A stretch of DNA of 64,000 nucleotides from Aquila chrysaetos chrysaetos (GCF_900496995.4 NC_044005.1:20527363-20591362), one strand, 5' to 3'. Counted from the first letter of the stretch, positions 37,678-51,190 are shown. Program-made: numbers and translations. The notes: generated by a model not told the origin, from the letters alone.

Positions 37678-37910
37678 CATGGTATGGAATACCCCTTTGG
37701 CCAGTTTGGGTCAGCTGCCCTGGCTGTGTCCCCTCCCAAGTTCTTGTGCCCCTCTAGCCTTCTTGCTGGCTGGGCATGAGAAGCTGAAAAATCCTTGACT
37801 TGGTATAAACACTACTTAGCAAGAACTGAAAACATCAGTGTTATCAACATTCTTCTCATACTGAATCCACTAGAAAGAAAATTAACTCTATACCAGCCGA
37901 AACCAGGACA

Positions 37911-40900
37911 CAAGGCAAGAAGGGAGACTGAGAGAAACAACAAAGTAAAGAGAGAGAAAGCAATCAGCAATTCCATAATACTTTTCTTGGACTCTGTGGT
38001 AAATTGCCTCTTGAGTTTAATGGGGCAAATCTGAGTAGTAAGGCAATTGTGCCCAGCTATCTGAATGAAAAACTCGTTGTACATGTGATACTAATTTGGG
38101 GGCAACATTTATTATCATGCTGCAATCCCTTTTCTGAAGCCTGCTTGTAACCTGGACTGTCACATTCTTATTGAAGAAGAGCATATCAAGACCAATTACT
38201 GATATAGCACCCTGCTTGGTTCAAGTTATTGTTTTATTAATTCATTGCAATGAGATAATGGGAGATCATGTAAAACCTAGCCACTTTTAGCACCTCAAGT
38301 GGTTTTGCCTGTCCTGGTGGTGCTTCACAGGTAATTGATAGTGACATAGCAGTGTCCTTCAATAGGGAGCTGCTCGTTCAGGTTACAAAGCACTTTCCAG
38401 AGGACTCCTTGATAAAACCAACTAGAATTAATTTTTTTCTCCTTTGGGAGAACGGAGGAACTCTCCTGCTACACCCATCTTGCTTCACTCCAGATGCCAC
38501 ACTGCCTGTGCTGCAGAGGCAGGCAACTCTGTCAAGCGATATACATTGCAAGACTGGAGCCAGAGCAACCATCTGGCTAATTAAGGTGTAGCGCTGGCGG
38601 AGATGAAGGTGAATCCTGCTGAATACTCATATGACTCCGTAGGGTATAGGAAGAAAACTAATGGGGCAGAGAGCGATTTGGGCCTGAATGTGATCAGTCC
38701 TCTGCTTTCCCCCACTAATTGCTGAATAATTTGAGTAAAGGTTTTAAAGCATGAGGGGTTTTTTTGTCATTAGCTAGTGGCTTTATAAAGTAACATTTAT
38801 GGTTAAAGCAATCAAGAACTGTGGTCAAAATTCCTCTGTTCTGCTGCTGGCTTAGCCACTGGCTTCATATGCAATGGTGAGCTGCACACCCACTGAATAC
38901 TTCAGGTTATTCATAATAATTACCCTCCTGTGACTCAGGGCAGAATATGGTATAGCTTCTTGGAAATCATTAAGAACAGGCTTTACTCAGAACAAGAACT
39001 GGTTCTTTGCTCTAACAACATGCCTGATGAAGTAATCTATATGAACTTTGTGTTTTAAAATAGCCTTCATATTATGTTCTATTTTAATGTTCTAGCTGTT
39101 CTTCAAGGGAAAATGTAAGGGAAAAGCATTTTGCAACCCTGTAACTGAGCAGATCTCCCTCTAATATATTTGATGATAGCATAATAACTTCTATCTATAA
39201 CTTCCATAGCTAGAATTTATCTTTGAGCTCATGGCAGGGAGAAACAGGAGTAGGTAAGCACATCAGCTACCAGATTTATCTAGTGCTTTTTGTGTGAAAA
39301 CTTTTTCAAATGGCAGTAACCTAGCATTTTAGAAAATTATTGCCTTACCAAATAGTGCAGCGTGATGAGAATGGATGTCTAGAACAAAATTGCTGATGCT
39401 GTGGATCAGTTGTCCACACTATACATCTTCCAGGGGCTTTCACTCCCAGTCTGTTTCTAGAATGGTCTTGAGAACTGAGTTCCCATTAGTGGTTCATCTA
39501 ATGATCTTCCAGTTTAGTTTAATTTGCAAAGAATCCAGGTTGTGTCTGCCAAGACAGCTTTCTGGTACAACCCAAAGCACAGTAAAGTGAGCATTACTAG
39601 GAGTTTACTTCCAGAGTGCCCTCCTGATCTGAACTTAAACACTAGTGTAGATACACCCATCAGTTGATGCTGAATTAGCAGTATTTGTGGCATGTGCCCA
39701 TTAGAGGACTGCGCCTTCTCTGCTAAGTGCAGAGCAAGTATCTCCAAAAACAGCCTCTGCACTTTAAGCCTCCCCTAAGGCCTATGAAGTAGAGGAAATC
39801 TGCATTTATCTGTGTTCTCAGTTAATTCAAACAGCAGTTATTTGGAACAAATCGTAATCACTCCTTCCTGTAACAAATGCAAATATTCACATTGCCAGAT
39901 GGATTTGAATGAGCGACAGCCTAATTTTGGCTTACAAAAATAAAAATAAAAAACTTAAATTGAAATATTTCTGCCCCTTATCTACAGTTAGAGTTAAAAA
40001 CGAACAACATATGGAAATGTTTTGAGGAACACGAGACCTCAGACTGCTATGTAGCATTTGGGCCATGGATTCCACCACATGGAGCCTTAATAGTGTGGTA
40101 GAAAAGTGTGATATTTGCATAGAAGGTGTATGCTATAGAATTATCAATCATGTCCATGTATGTTCAGTGTTTATACAGTTTCCCCAAAAGACCTTTGACT
40201 TCAGTAGTCTTAATCAAAAGTACCTGCCTACTGACTAATATCTAGTATTTATATTCAAAACTCATAAATTCTCTGAGTGATAAATAACCAAGAGTATTGA
40301 TCTTGGAGTATGAAATATGACCCTTTCCTAGTAAGTGGAACTACAGTTGCAATAAGCAAAATGTCTTGGGATTAGCTAGAAATCTGCACAAAATCCAATA
40401 TTACTAGTGGCTTTGCACCTTCTGCTTTAGTTGTCTGATTTGACAGAGAGTTTATTTTCAAAGCAACGATGCCATTTCTTAGCTGCTTCTATTGCTGTGT
40501 CTGCTTTAGATGGAAAATATCTGGTTTTGTTGGAAATTCATTATTTTCTGTGAGAATTATCACACCCTGAGACACACCAAGAACAAGGGAAACATTCATA
40601 TTCACCATGGGACATCTTTTCTGGTAAGTTCTTGTGTCAGAAGATGAGAGGTGGGGAAAACCACTACAAACAATAGGCTGTTGAATATCCACTGTGTGTT
40701 GCTGCACTGCACAGGAGCAAATGGGGACTTCAGAGAACCACAGCTTTTTTTTTGCTAGCTTGGTAAAAATATTTCTCCAAGATCAAACTTCCAGACTGAT
40801 CCAGCCAAGTAGGACAGGGCAATGCATGGAGTAATAGGCAGTGAGTCAGACTGAATATGCAAAGGGGTTTTTTTGCAAATTAAGTATCAGTAACATGAAT

Positions 40901-43290
40901 CGAAGGCTGTAAGTACATCTTCAAGATGCTATTCCATAAGAAGGCTGTATCTAAATGCAATACTGAATTCTATAGGATGTAGCTGTGCATAACTAATGAA
41001 TTAATCTCTCCAACTTGTCAAGTGGTGCATGTATTGCTCTTGGCCATGTTAACAATACAGAGGGTGTAGGCTAGAGGCTAGAGGAAACTGCTGTTTCTGG
41101 ATAACCCTGATGTACTTCTGAACAAGGGGAGCTTTCTTTGGTGGAGATATTATCACATGCTCATCTCAGCAGACTGACTCTCAAGCCTCAGTGAGCGCTA
41201 AGGTTCCTCAAGAGGAAGGTGGCTGACAAAAAAGCACTGGTTTCTAAGGAGACCTCTCTTTCTGTCTTTCTATCTTAGCTGCACACATTAATTGTCCTGC
41301 TGTTACAGTAATAATTCACTTTGTATAATTCAGTTTCAGGTGCTGTGTAGGTATGGAAGGTAGCTGGTGTATATGTAAGGAAATCAAAATGTCTTCTCTG
41401 TTCTAAGATAACAGAAAGGAATAATGAGCCATTATTTGTCTTTTCTGCTAAACAAATTAAGGAATGCCTCGCCTCTGTGCCAATGGACTTCTGATTGCAG
41501 GGGGACACAAAGAGTCTTATCTTTTTTTTCTCTCTTTTTTTTTTTTTATTTCTGACTTGTTCTTTTTATCTTAGTTGCATGACATCCTCTTTATGCTTCA
41601 GGCTCCTTCAGGTCTCTGTAAAAAAGCTATAAAAGGATTGCAGTATAACTTTTCTCATCAACAAAAATCCTCCTCATCAGATAAATTGCTACCTTGAACA
41701 ATCCTCTGAATGACAGCCAGCATCCTTGGAGCATGGGGAGGGGGTGAGAAAGGTGAGACTGCCAGGACATTTGCAGAGATAGGGAGGAGTCTTCATATCA
41801 TCTACCATCCACCCTGCCTTGCTGACATTGCCCTCTCCATGCTGCAGCAGCCAGCTCTACTGCAGTTTACCTGACATAGGATATGCTAACTTGAGAGCCC
41901 CATGTCCCGAGGTCATAGTAGTGACAGACACAAACCAAGAGCTTGTGGTATGCCTCTGCTGTGCTTCTCAAGGATGCAAACTTTGGCTACTAGAACTTTT
42001 GTGTGATACACTAATGTTTCAACATCCTCAGGACAGTGCAAGGAAAAGTGAAAATGCATTGCCTATGACCATAACCAAAACCCAGGTCTCAGAGGAATTC
42101 TCAAAAATGATACATTTCACTAAATGATATACTTCACTCTAAGAATGCCTTCAAGTGAGCAGACGATCATGTTCCTCTTGCAGCTCTCCCCAGTTTGCCA
42201 GCCCTCAGGCATAGCAGCTCCGGCCCATGCTTCTGCTTGTCAGCCCTCTTCCCTGCTGCTCTGCGCCCCAAACCTGGAAAAAGAGCAAAGAGGGCAAATG
42301 GGCTCAGCAGCTCTGCTTGTCAGACCATGTCTCAGTTTCAGTTTGGGAGGTAATAGAAGGGCAGAGGAAAGGGAGCCCATATAAATGGATTGTGGTTGGC
42401 AGTGCTTGTGCTGCTGCACAGAGAAGGTTCTGCCAGCTCTTCCTGGGCTTCATACCTCAGCGGTGAAAAATTGCTAGAGGTTGAAATATGTCATCGGAAA
42501 GCTAAGCCTGCAAGGGCAGAGTTTTAGTTGTGAGGGTGCAAAGTGGTATTTGTCCATCTGTACTTTGAGGATTGTATTTTGAAAGTCCCTTAATTTTAAA
42601 AAGCTATAGGTGTGATTCCTTCTGATGTCAGACACGCCCACCCATATCTAAATAACTTTGGAGGTGAAGTGAAGCAATACCTTATGACTCATTCTCCAAG
42701 GTTAGGGCAATTTGACCCTGACTAATCATTTTCATTTTTAATACCATTTGCAATGTATACTGTGATGCCAACTCAGGTTCACCAGTTGTTTCCCTCCCAA
42801 TGAACTGTAAGTTTCCCAATGTGGAAACATCTGTACGCTCCTCTAATAGGAATCATCTAATAGGCAAGGCACACTCATGGGAAAGCACTTGAGAATGCCC
42901 ATCCTAGCAGTTGGGGGAATACTGAGAAAAGTAGTTAAGACTTATTAGTCTCCGAGTCTTTAATGATGAGGAATTTCTATTCCCTGCATCCCTCTACAAA
43001 CCTGTCATAAATTGAAAATGAGGATGCAGTTATTGCCTATTTCACTGCATAACTTAATGTAACTGAAAAAAAAAATGTACTTCAGAAACTTGGAATACTA
43101 AAAAATGCATGCCATTTATTAGCTATTCTAATGAATCATGTTGCTATGAGAATTCTGGAAAGGCATAAAATGTCTTCTGATTTAAAATTAAGTATATTAT
43201 CATATATGAGGGCTTGCTAGTATCCGTCAGCATAGGACTTCAAATTGCTTTATGAAAAGGAAATGTTGAATCTTCATAGAAGATCTTCAA
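37911..43290. other. Non-coding stretch right of the LTR
   Basis: No gene is recognised. Open frames are at most about 102 codons and have no domains. A T-rich tract lies at 41522-41549. Confidence 0.6.
41522..41549 (+). repeat. T-rich low-complexity tract
   Basis: Two T runs are separated by CTCTC, then A. No retroposon body is recognised on either side. Confidence 0.85.
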
Positions 43291-43430
43291 GGTAGGCTGA
43301 TACTGTCAGTTACTCTGAAAGGAGGGAAACTGGGGAGCAAGAGAGCCATGCCACTTGCTCATTTGCTAAAGCCTGAAGAGAAAGCCAGCACTTCTGCTTG
43401 CCAGTCTTGTGCTTTGACCACATGCAATTC
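43291..43430 (-). repeat. MIR-like SINE relic, reverse orientation
   Basis: GGAGGGAAACTGGGGAGCAA (43321-43340), then CCACTTGCTCATTTGC and CCAGTCTTGTGCTTTGACCA, follow the order of the reverse complement of MIR as I recall it (a 'ggaaactgaggcacagag' box, a 'cttgcccaaggtcac' box, then 'gtgctcttaaccac'). It is heavily diverged. If correct it is a trace of the CORE-SINE family shared by amniotes. Confidence 0.5.
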
Positions 43431-44719
43431 CAGCAACTTTAGAGAATTACTGTTTGTGATATGGCCCGCTAGCATTAAAGCCTCGACCTGTCTCACAGGT
43501 CCAGGAGGTATAAGCTAGGGCATGGAAATTCACCTCCCAGGTTTACTTGTGGCTGAAAACTTGTGAAGCAGTTATGGGTCAGCTCCTAGACCACTTGTGA
43601 TCCTCGCTCTAGAGCAGGTGAAACCTTCTCTGCCTTGTGCTGATAACTCACAGTCCTAGCCCTTTGAAGTGGCCATACCCTTTTCCCTTTGCAATGTTGA
43701 TGGGTAAGGAAGTGAAAGAAATGAAGACGCATATAAGTGCATAGCTCTGTATTATCAAAGGATTGTCTTTATCCTGACCTGATTTTCTAAGGAATAGTTT
43801 TCCAGTAAGATGGAGCCAGGGCAGCAACCATACTTGACTGAAGACTCCAGACTAGTGTGTATGGGAAGAAGGCAAGTCTGCTAAACAGGTCAGACCACGG
43901 GCTGTTATCGTTACACAATCTGTACATCACTAAATGCTCACCAGAAATTTGCTAGAGTAAATAACAACTCAAGATGAGGCTGAAATTCTGCTGCTCTTTC
44001 TCAGTTGATGGACTTGTGAGTGTTTCCAAGCTGCTACGTCTGGGTGTGCACCCTGACTGTGTCTTAGCACCATCTCAGGGTGATCTTTCTTGGTCTTCTG
44101 CCAGCAGCATTCCTCAGGATTTCTGGGCAGAATCGGCTGCAATCAAGCCTCACCACCCTGGGCTAGAGGCCAAGCACATATTCCCCTGATAGCACCTACT
44201 TCTCTTTTTAATGCTTTCCTCTTAATTATCCAGATTTCCTACTAAAGTAGTGGTAGGTGGGAAGGATCAAACCATCTGCACTTCAAGCCCTAGAGCTGGA
44301 GCCTATGTTAAGAATCATGTGCTTGGCATTTGGGTTTCACTCCAAAAAAATAAAAACTGCAGCCCAAATGATGCTGATAAGGTCATCACTGCTCTAAAAG
44401 GATTCCTGCAGAGATGGTTCCATTGAGGTGGATTTCTCACCTGTGGAGACTTGGTATGACTATACTGTAATTAAGAGGACACCTGCCGATCCAATGCATA
44501 TGAAATATAGAAACCTTCTGTGAAAAAAATCAACATTCAGGCAGGTGACTTTCCCACTCGCTGTATGACTGGCAATAGATATGTTGTTGCCAAGTGTTGT
44601 TGCACTGCAGAGTATGTCTGGGCCAAGATTTCTTTTTTACAGATAACTGAAAATTAATGGCAGTTACATTCATAGGACTGAAGATAAAATTAGAACTTGA
44701 CAATATTTCATTTTAATAG

Positions 44720-44800
44720 ATCCAGGTCAAGGGCCAAATTCTCAGCTAATTTATGCAAGGTTAACTTTGAGATTAGTCTTGTCAATGACTGTTCATCTCT
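44720..44800 (+). repeat. Amniote interspersed-repeat relic, weak
   Basis: GGGCCAAATTCTCAGCTAAT (44730-44749) followed by TTATGCAAGG matches a phrase I know from old amniote repeats ('gggccaaattctcagctggtgtaaat'). Only the left end is recognisable. Confidence 0.35.
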
Positions 44801-45648
44801 ATTATCACTAAAACCAAAGTATATTAAGTTATCCTGTTATTAAAAAAAAATCACTTCATTGGATCTATGTATCATTGCTCACCTTTGAGGAGCATCACAC
44901 CTGAGACAGGCTTGTCTCATGCACAGATTCACGCCATATCCACTTGATCCCACCTTCAGCTTTATTCCATCCTCTCTGATGATTCTGCTGTGTTTAACTA
45001 AATATTTTTTTTCCATTTATTTTTTTGTTTGTTTTTAGAAATGAAAAGCCAACTCCCAACAGAAGAAAAAACCCACAAAACCCATCATTTGGATTTAGGA
45101 AATACCTTGCTTGTTTGAAAACAGGTATAAGGGAAATCTCAGCATTTTATAATGAAGAGTGTTCCTGTGGTGATTTCAGTCTCATTATTCAATTATGTGT
45201 TCCTATAACTGCCATAATGTGGATATGACATATGCATAAATGGAAATAAATTAGGTAGAACTGTCAGGGCATCCATTTCATCTTTAAATTTCTAATCTAT
45301 TCAAAGACTCTTTCCCATTGGGTTCTTGTCTTTTCAAGCTTTAACTGCTGCCAAAGACATGGTGCAGCTTAACTGTCACAGATAAATAGAGGAAGTTTTA
45401 CAGCAAATACCTTGTTGGTATCTCCATGTCTGTGGATAGGATTCAGTTCTCTAGACTTAGATTCCTGGTACCATTTTACATTTCCTAGGACATGCTCCCT
45501 GGCCTCCATCTGGCACTGCAGACATGGTGCATGTTTCCTTGGGTCTGTAGATGTTTAGGTAACTGAATGCAATGCTTCAGATACAGTACACGGGGAAGTG
45601 CAAGTCATGTTAGAGACCATGAGGGATGGGCCCTGATGAAGGTATGGT

Positions 45649-45681
45649 AAAAAAAAAAAAAAGAAAAAAAAGAGAAAGAAG
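45649..45681 (+). repeat. A-rich tract
   Basis: A14, G and A8 followed by GA-rich sequence. Simple low complexity. Confidence 0.85.
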
Positions 45682-47558
45682 CTTTTTAGGGGTATCTTAT
45701 GAAATTATTCTGAAATATCAAGGACAAGGAAAGCAGTCCTACTGGAACCACACCTGAAACTAGGGGTGAGTCAAATTAAGAAATTAGGAGGAGTACAGGT
45801 CAGGTAACCCTGAACGAAACTGTTCCAGTTAGCAAAATCATCCTGTGTGCTGTTCCTGCCCCTGATTCTGAAGGACTTACTTTCCTGCCATGTGATTGTC
45901 CAGCAACAGCAAGAGCATTGACCTGTCAGTCAAAAAGAACTGATAGGTTTTCCCATGTTTCCTACAGGAAGCACCTTTTTCTAAGGTAGCAGGGAGGAGA
46001 AAGGAAATTTGATATCACCTTGTATAATTTTCATTCTTTGAAATTATAGGCAGTAAATAAGGTCTGAATTGACTTAATCCCTGCTCTGGATGTAGCTGTT
46101 ATTTGATTTAGGAGAAATACAAACTCTGATTGTAACAGTCCAGCTGGTAAACCCAAACTACTAATTTTATGTTTCATGAACACGTATGTGCTCTCTGGTG
46201 CCTGGACCAAAGTTTTGTCTTTCAGAAAGTGCTTATTCAGTGCTTGTCATCACAACCAGAACTGCACGCCTTGAAAATAACATTTCCAGGTATGTTTGTC
46301 ATGCTGAGGTGTCATGGAAGGGAACTATGGAACCATGAATCGTTAGTGAATGACAGGTCAGGAAATTAACAATGGACAAACATATATAAACATGGGACAT
46401 GCTGAGACTGTCATTCAGGTCCTTGTAAGTGAGGGACACTCAGACATACTTTTCACTGCTTATGTCATGTCTGGTTCTTCCCCATACCCAAATGATCCTG
46501 CTTAAGCTTTACAGTTCATATGCCAGTTAGTTCTTATACTTTACTTACCTGTCTTGAAGCGGTGTCAACTGACGTTGTAGATGAATAATGCAACAAACTT
46601 AAAACCATGCCCTCTGGCAAAAAAACCCAACTTTCCAAGGCAAGTAGGATGAATCACAGATAAAAATGTTTAAGATATTTAAAAGTATGCCTGTAACCAC
46701 CCCTGCATAAGCTTCCTTTAGCAAATCAGAACCTATGGTAGGATTACAAAAGCTAGGCCATGTGTCTAGGTTCTTCCAAGTCAGTTATTACTGCTATTTG
46801 AGTAGATGACATCAAAATGACTTGTCAAAAAGGTAGGGAAAGAAACTAGGGAAAAACTGGCATTAACTTAAGTCTTCATGACTACATCCTCGTTCCAGGA
46901 TAGAGAGGTAAACATCTCTCTCAACTTCATGGAAACTTGGTGGCTAGTGCTTTTTGGCAGTATTTTGACGGCCGTGGCCATTGCCTAAGAATCCTAATGC
47001 CCCAATAAGCCTCTATTTCATATGCACATTTCTAAATGTGAGTCCTGGTGGTAAGGGATGAATTCTGCCAGGTATCAGGCTTCTCCCTGAAAACTGCAAG
47101 TGCTGAATTCATTCATTTGATCTTGCCTTGCATGTCATCCTTGCAACACCGAATAAGCTGGTATGTTGTGGTTATCTGTAGGAGGACAAAAATGAGACTA
47201 CATGAGTGGATAGGTCTTTCTGAGCACTGTATTTCTGAAGACCAAGAAGAGCAGCAAATACATTCTCTCTGTACTGTGCACGCTCCTGCCTTTGGGGAAA
47301 GCAGGAAAGACGAGTCAACACAGCACCCACTTTAATAGCTAAGCTTAATTCACTGTCAAAAATATTAAAGTCATGACAATGTTATACAATCACATTAAGA
47401 AAAATATTGTTCCTATTTCAAAGACTGTCTCATGAGGATGATCAATTGTAGAACCCTGCCTGTGCTGTTTTAAAGGAAACCATTCCTGAAAGAAGGAAGA
47501 AGCAAGGAGTTAGCTGCACTAGTAGCTGGCTGCACTCATCTTTCAGCCCTGTTTCTCT

Positions 47559-48068
47559 CTAGGGAGTGAAGCAATTGGCAGCGGGGACTGTGGCTTTGCT
47601 CTGCTCTGCAGGGACAGTGAGCATCATGTGCCAACCTGGAGAAGCCATACCAGCCTGTACATATACTTCAGAGAGGTCTTCTTTTTTGCCATGAAATTTT
47701 GACCAGGTTGCCTGGTGTCTAGAAGTCATGGAGAAAATGTCTTGCTCAGCCTGAATATATGAAACAGGCACAGTAATGTGTATATGTTGGACAGTTCTAT
47801 GGGTGCTACGCAAAAGCTTCCTCTTCCCTTTGCAACCCAGATGAAGTATGATGCTATTTAGCATGGGTAAAGGAATCCGAAAATGATCATCTGAACATGA
47901 TTTGTCTTCTCCCTGGTGGTCAATGCTTAACATGGCTGTACCTGCTTCCACCAGCACGTAGAACTGTCTACAAAAGTTGATACCAAAAATACACTGAGTA
48001 ATTGCATTTGTCTTTCTGCTGTGTATTACAGACAACTGATGTTGAAAACAGATGTAGTTTGAATGCAT
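47559..48068 (-). other. Long unidentified minus-strand open frame
   Basis: This is a 169-codon frame from ATG (48068) to TAG, and the frame is open further upstream to about 48125 (about 188 codons in all). It is the longest open frame outside the G+C-rich DNA. The predicted residues are mixed and not low-complexity. The stretch YVLVEAGTAMLSIDHQGEDK is followed by HFRIPLPMLNSIILHLGC. No domain is recognised and there is no clear signal peptide or membrane segment. An acceptor-like CACAG lies at about 48024-48020 and donor-like GTATGG or GTTGG sites lie near its end, so part of it could be an exon. It could equally be chance, or a decayed copy of an unknown coding sequence. Confidence 0.2.
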
Positions 48069-48611
48069 TTCTGGTAGTAAATATGATCTCGGATGTATGT
48101 CAGGCAGTAGTTGTATTATTGGAATTTTCTAGACATGATATGATTTTTGAGAGTCTCAATTTTAAGTCAGTGACTGAAGCTGTTGTCAGGTTCCTTAGTG
48201 TGTCTCTGGCATAGTGAAAGGAAGTAACAGTATTTATTATTGACTCTGCCACCTAAAAGATCAAGGCTTTCCACATGTTTTGACAGCCTCTTTGTATCTC
48301 TTTGGTGATGGTGGAAAAAAAGCACTGATGTAGATGGAAGTTCCAGCAATAAATATTGAATGTTCTTTATACTTTGCCCAGAAGAGAAGGTGAGTTTTAA
48401 TCTATTTCTTAATAGAAATCACTTCTGTACATCACCAGTACCCATCATCATAGAGCTGCAGCTTTAGGCAGTACTTTATGCCTGATGATAATAATTCAAA
48501 GTTACAAAAAGTTTTTTTAGACTCTCTCCGAGAACAGTAGCAAAAGCTCAGCAGGAGCAGGAGCTCTAGATGCCCTAGAGCTTCTTTTTGAGCAGGAAAT
48601 CAAGAAAGGTG

Positions 48612-48917
48612 TCATGTCCTGAGATCTTTGCATTTGGTGATTTCCCTGACCTTGCGACACAGTGCAAGGGAAGAAGTATCAGTGGTGTCCATCTGCAAGA
48701 TAGCATTTAAGGAAATACCAGGGATAATTTTTGTACCAATGACATATCTGGCATGCAAATTCTTCTGATACTTATCAGTAGTAATGCTGTATCCTGGTGA
48801 TTCCACAACCACTCTTCTGCCTGAGTAAATAGGCATAATTTCTGGAACTATGTGCAGAGAGTGACTGATCTTCAGAATGTGGGATGGGCCTTGTACCTTC
48901 CCTGAAAAGATATGCAT
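48612..48917 (-). other. Second minus-strand open frame, same frame register
   Basis: This is a 101-codon frame about 540 bp upstream (on the minus strand) of the 47559-48068 frame and in the same register. An acceptor-like TATCTTTTCAG ends at 48902, just inside the frame, and a donor-like AAG/GTCAGG begins at 48650, giving a candidate 251-nt exon (48651-48901). Residues around RRVVVESPGYSITTDKYQ faintly recall the start of a CUB domain (SPGY...), but the expected cysteines are missing. Exon phase between this and the next candidate does not match with the splice sites I can see, which weakens the case. Confidence 0.15.
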
Positions 48918-51059
48918 TTTGCTTGAGTTGATTTGATGGGATTTGCATCAGGGTGAGGCACAGCGCTTGTGCTGTTGGGTCAGTACTGAAGCAGCACTGT
49001 CCACTTTGATGCCCTCCCACTCTGGCCTCTGGGGTTTCAGAACAAATTAATGTATCTAGACAGGTAGGAGAGATGTTGGGCCAGAGTCAGAGGATTTCCT
49101 CCCAGCTGCTCTGGAGCTGATTTCTGGTGAAATTTGCTGAGTCTCTAAACTGTTTAAAGTGCTAAGAATGTGTTAGCAGACACCCCCCCACCCCTGCTCT
49201 GAGTTACTGTGCTGGAAGCAATGAGTTCATCACTTCAGTAGACTTCATCTAAGCAGAAGTTGTTCTTTTTCTTGTGTGTATTTGGGGATGGGAGTTGCTC
49301 AGTTTTTTCCGTCTGTGTTAAAAGTGGGTCAAAGCCAAAAGACTGGGAACTGCACTGCATGTTGAGCACATCGGGGTGCATGCAGAACGTGAGGTTCATT
49401 TGGAACGTGGTTGCATTTGGAACGCGTTGAGGCTACTCACCTCCTCACTTTGCAGGTAGAGCAGAGGGATGTGCACAGGGCCGCAGCAGCCCGTATGAAC
49501 ACCGCTTGAAACGGCTGGTGTCTGGAAACAAGGACTCACTCATGGCATTTAAGCACCGTGATTATTTAGGGGGTCCAATGAAACAGGCTGCTCTCCACCG
49601 ACTGCTACGGTGGGTGATACCTTATACTGTGGGGCTGGGACCAGGTTATGCAATGAGGGGAAACAAGCAGTGAGCAGCACCAGCCAGAAAATGGGAGTCC
49701 TGCAGGTCCTGGCATCTGTCCAGAGAGAAATGAAGTAAAATAAAATAAAAAGTGACTCTCTGTGATTCAGTCTTTGACTTGTCCTAAAGTAAACAGTTCT
49801 CCATGGCTCCCAAATCATACATTAGAAAAGCCCCACACCCCCACTGAAAAAAAAAAAAAGCATGTATTTGTCTCCCTTGAATTCTCTACGGTGCTTTCAA
49901 CAGCTAAAAGCCTGAATATATTTTATATATTTTCACAGGGGTTTTTTTTGTGAACAATAAATCCCTCTCTAAAATGTTTAAACATGGAACAGGCAGCACT
50001 TTTTAGAAAAGGATTTTGATTTTTCTATTATTACTGGTTTTCTGCATTGTATATCATGTTATTATCATATTACATTCAGTCCTGTATGAAACTGTGGCAT
50101 TTCATATTTACCTCTAGGGTGTGCCTGCTTATTTTAAATCAACATACTGTTTTTTAGGTTTTAATGTTAAGCTGGGAGCTAAGGTTTTCTTTGATCAACT
50201 GAATTTTCTGACCGAGCATATTAGTGCTCCAGATTGATCTGAAGATTAAGAAAGAATATGTAATTGTAAGTATTTCTAGAACTGTGAAACATCTTTGCTC
50301 TTTGCATATTTTTTCATGTTTTATACAGCAATACATAAAAATGTATTTTTTTCTAATTAATCATTGTTTCTGCTATATGTATTTTAATCATCCAAAATGT
50401 CAGGGATATGATCTTAGGATATAAACAGAGAGAAATCATCTCTTTTCTCCTAAATCAAGAACATTTTTAAAAGCATTTATACGATGGTAATTGCCAAGGG
50501 TTCCACACTTGTATTTGATAATACCAGATGCTGTACAAATAAGGTAGAATCAGCCTCTGGAGAGAAAGAAGATTTAAGAAGAGGGCTTGTAAGAGGCAGG
50601 AGGGACAGGGAGTTGTTTTTGAAACTGTGACCTTCCAACTTTCTAACATGCCTCACTTTTTCCATCACTAAGCGTGTGGTTGTAACTCCCAGTCAGCTCA
50701 AGTTTTGGGGAGAATAACATCTGCTCTGGGAGACTCTGCAAACGGAGCAATACGTGCAGAAAACATACACAGGCACGGCTAAAAAATGGGACAAGCTGGG
50801 TAATGTATTCACCACCTGTGGTACAAATATAAAAGACTGAAGAGCACATCTAAATTTTCTGCCTGCAAATGACCTTGGGCAAGCATTTGGCTCGCATTTA
50901 AATGCAATAACATGAGCTTTCTTCTTCCTCCTCCTCCTCAGGTAGAAGCTATCAGCCGGTGCTGCTGCTTATCATTTGTGCTGCCCACGCATCTCAATCG
51001 GTGACCTCCATGTTATCAGGCTGTCCTTCACTTTTCATCATGGGCTAGCATTTCAGCCC
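48918..51059. other. Non-coding stretch
   Basis: No gene is recognised. It holds a (TAAAA)n run at about 49735-49752, an A13 run at about 49847-49859, and a short MIR/L2-like phrase, GACCTTGGGCAAGCATTT, at about 50871-50888. Confidence 0.55.
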
Positions 51060-51190
51060 TCCTGCCTCCTTGCCCGGGGCCTGGGGAGGTGGTGCCGGTG
51101 GGCTGGAGATGGGCAGACCCGGGGCTCTGCGTCACGGTGGGCACTGGCACCGGGTGAAGGAGGGAGCGCCGCTCCCATTGCAGCCTGCTC
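51060..51190. other. Small G+C-rich patch
   Basis: A G+C-rich patch of about 130 bp with a handful of CpG. It explains why two overlapping minus-strand frames of 164 and 193 codons stay open across 51028-51770. Neither shows a known domain. Confidence 0.5.

Larger units (their letters stand above)
37332..37910 (-). mobile_element. Solo LTR of an avian endogenous retrovirus
   Basis: This 579-bp element reads on the minus strand from TGTCCTGGTTTCGGCTGGTA (starting at 37910) to a terminus in ...CACGACA (37332), so it has TG...CA ends and imperfect terminal inverted repeats (TGTCsTGGTTT). On the minus strand the order is U3, a consensus CRE TGACGTCA (37677-37670), a TATA box TATATAAA (37662-37655) 7 bp later, an A+T-rich microsatellite, an ATTAAA poly(A) signal (37464-37459), then U5. 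Flanking 5-mers CAGGG (37327-37331) and CAAGG (37911-37915) look like a target-site duplication with one difference. Five-bp duplications fit ERVL-type integration in particular. No gag, pol or env lies beside it, so it is a solo LTR left by recombination. The family was recognised by its start sequence from memory; the exact subfamily is unknown. Confidence 0.88.
43431..47558. other. Non-coding stretch
   Basis: No gene is recognised. It contains a weak amniote-repeat relic near 44720-44800 and an A-rich run at 45649-45681. Confidence 0.6.

Noticed and set aside
37812..38084. 90-codon minus-strand frame overlapping the LTR end
   Set aside because: It starts outside the LTR and reads into it. 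No retroviral protein similarity is recognised and the LTR has no adjacent internal region.
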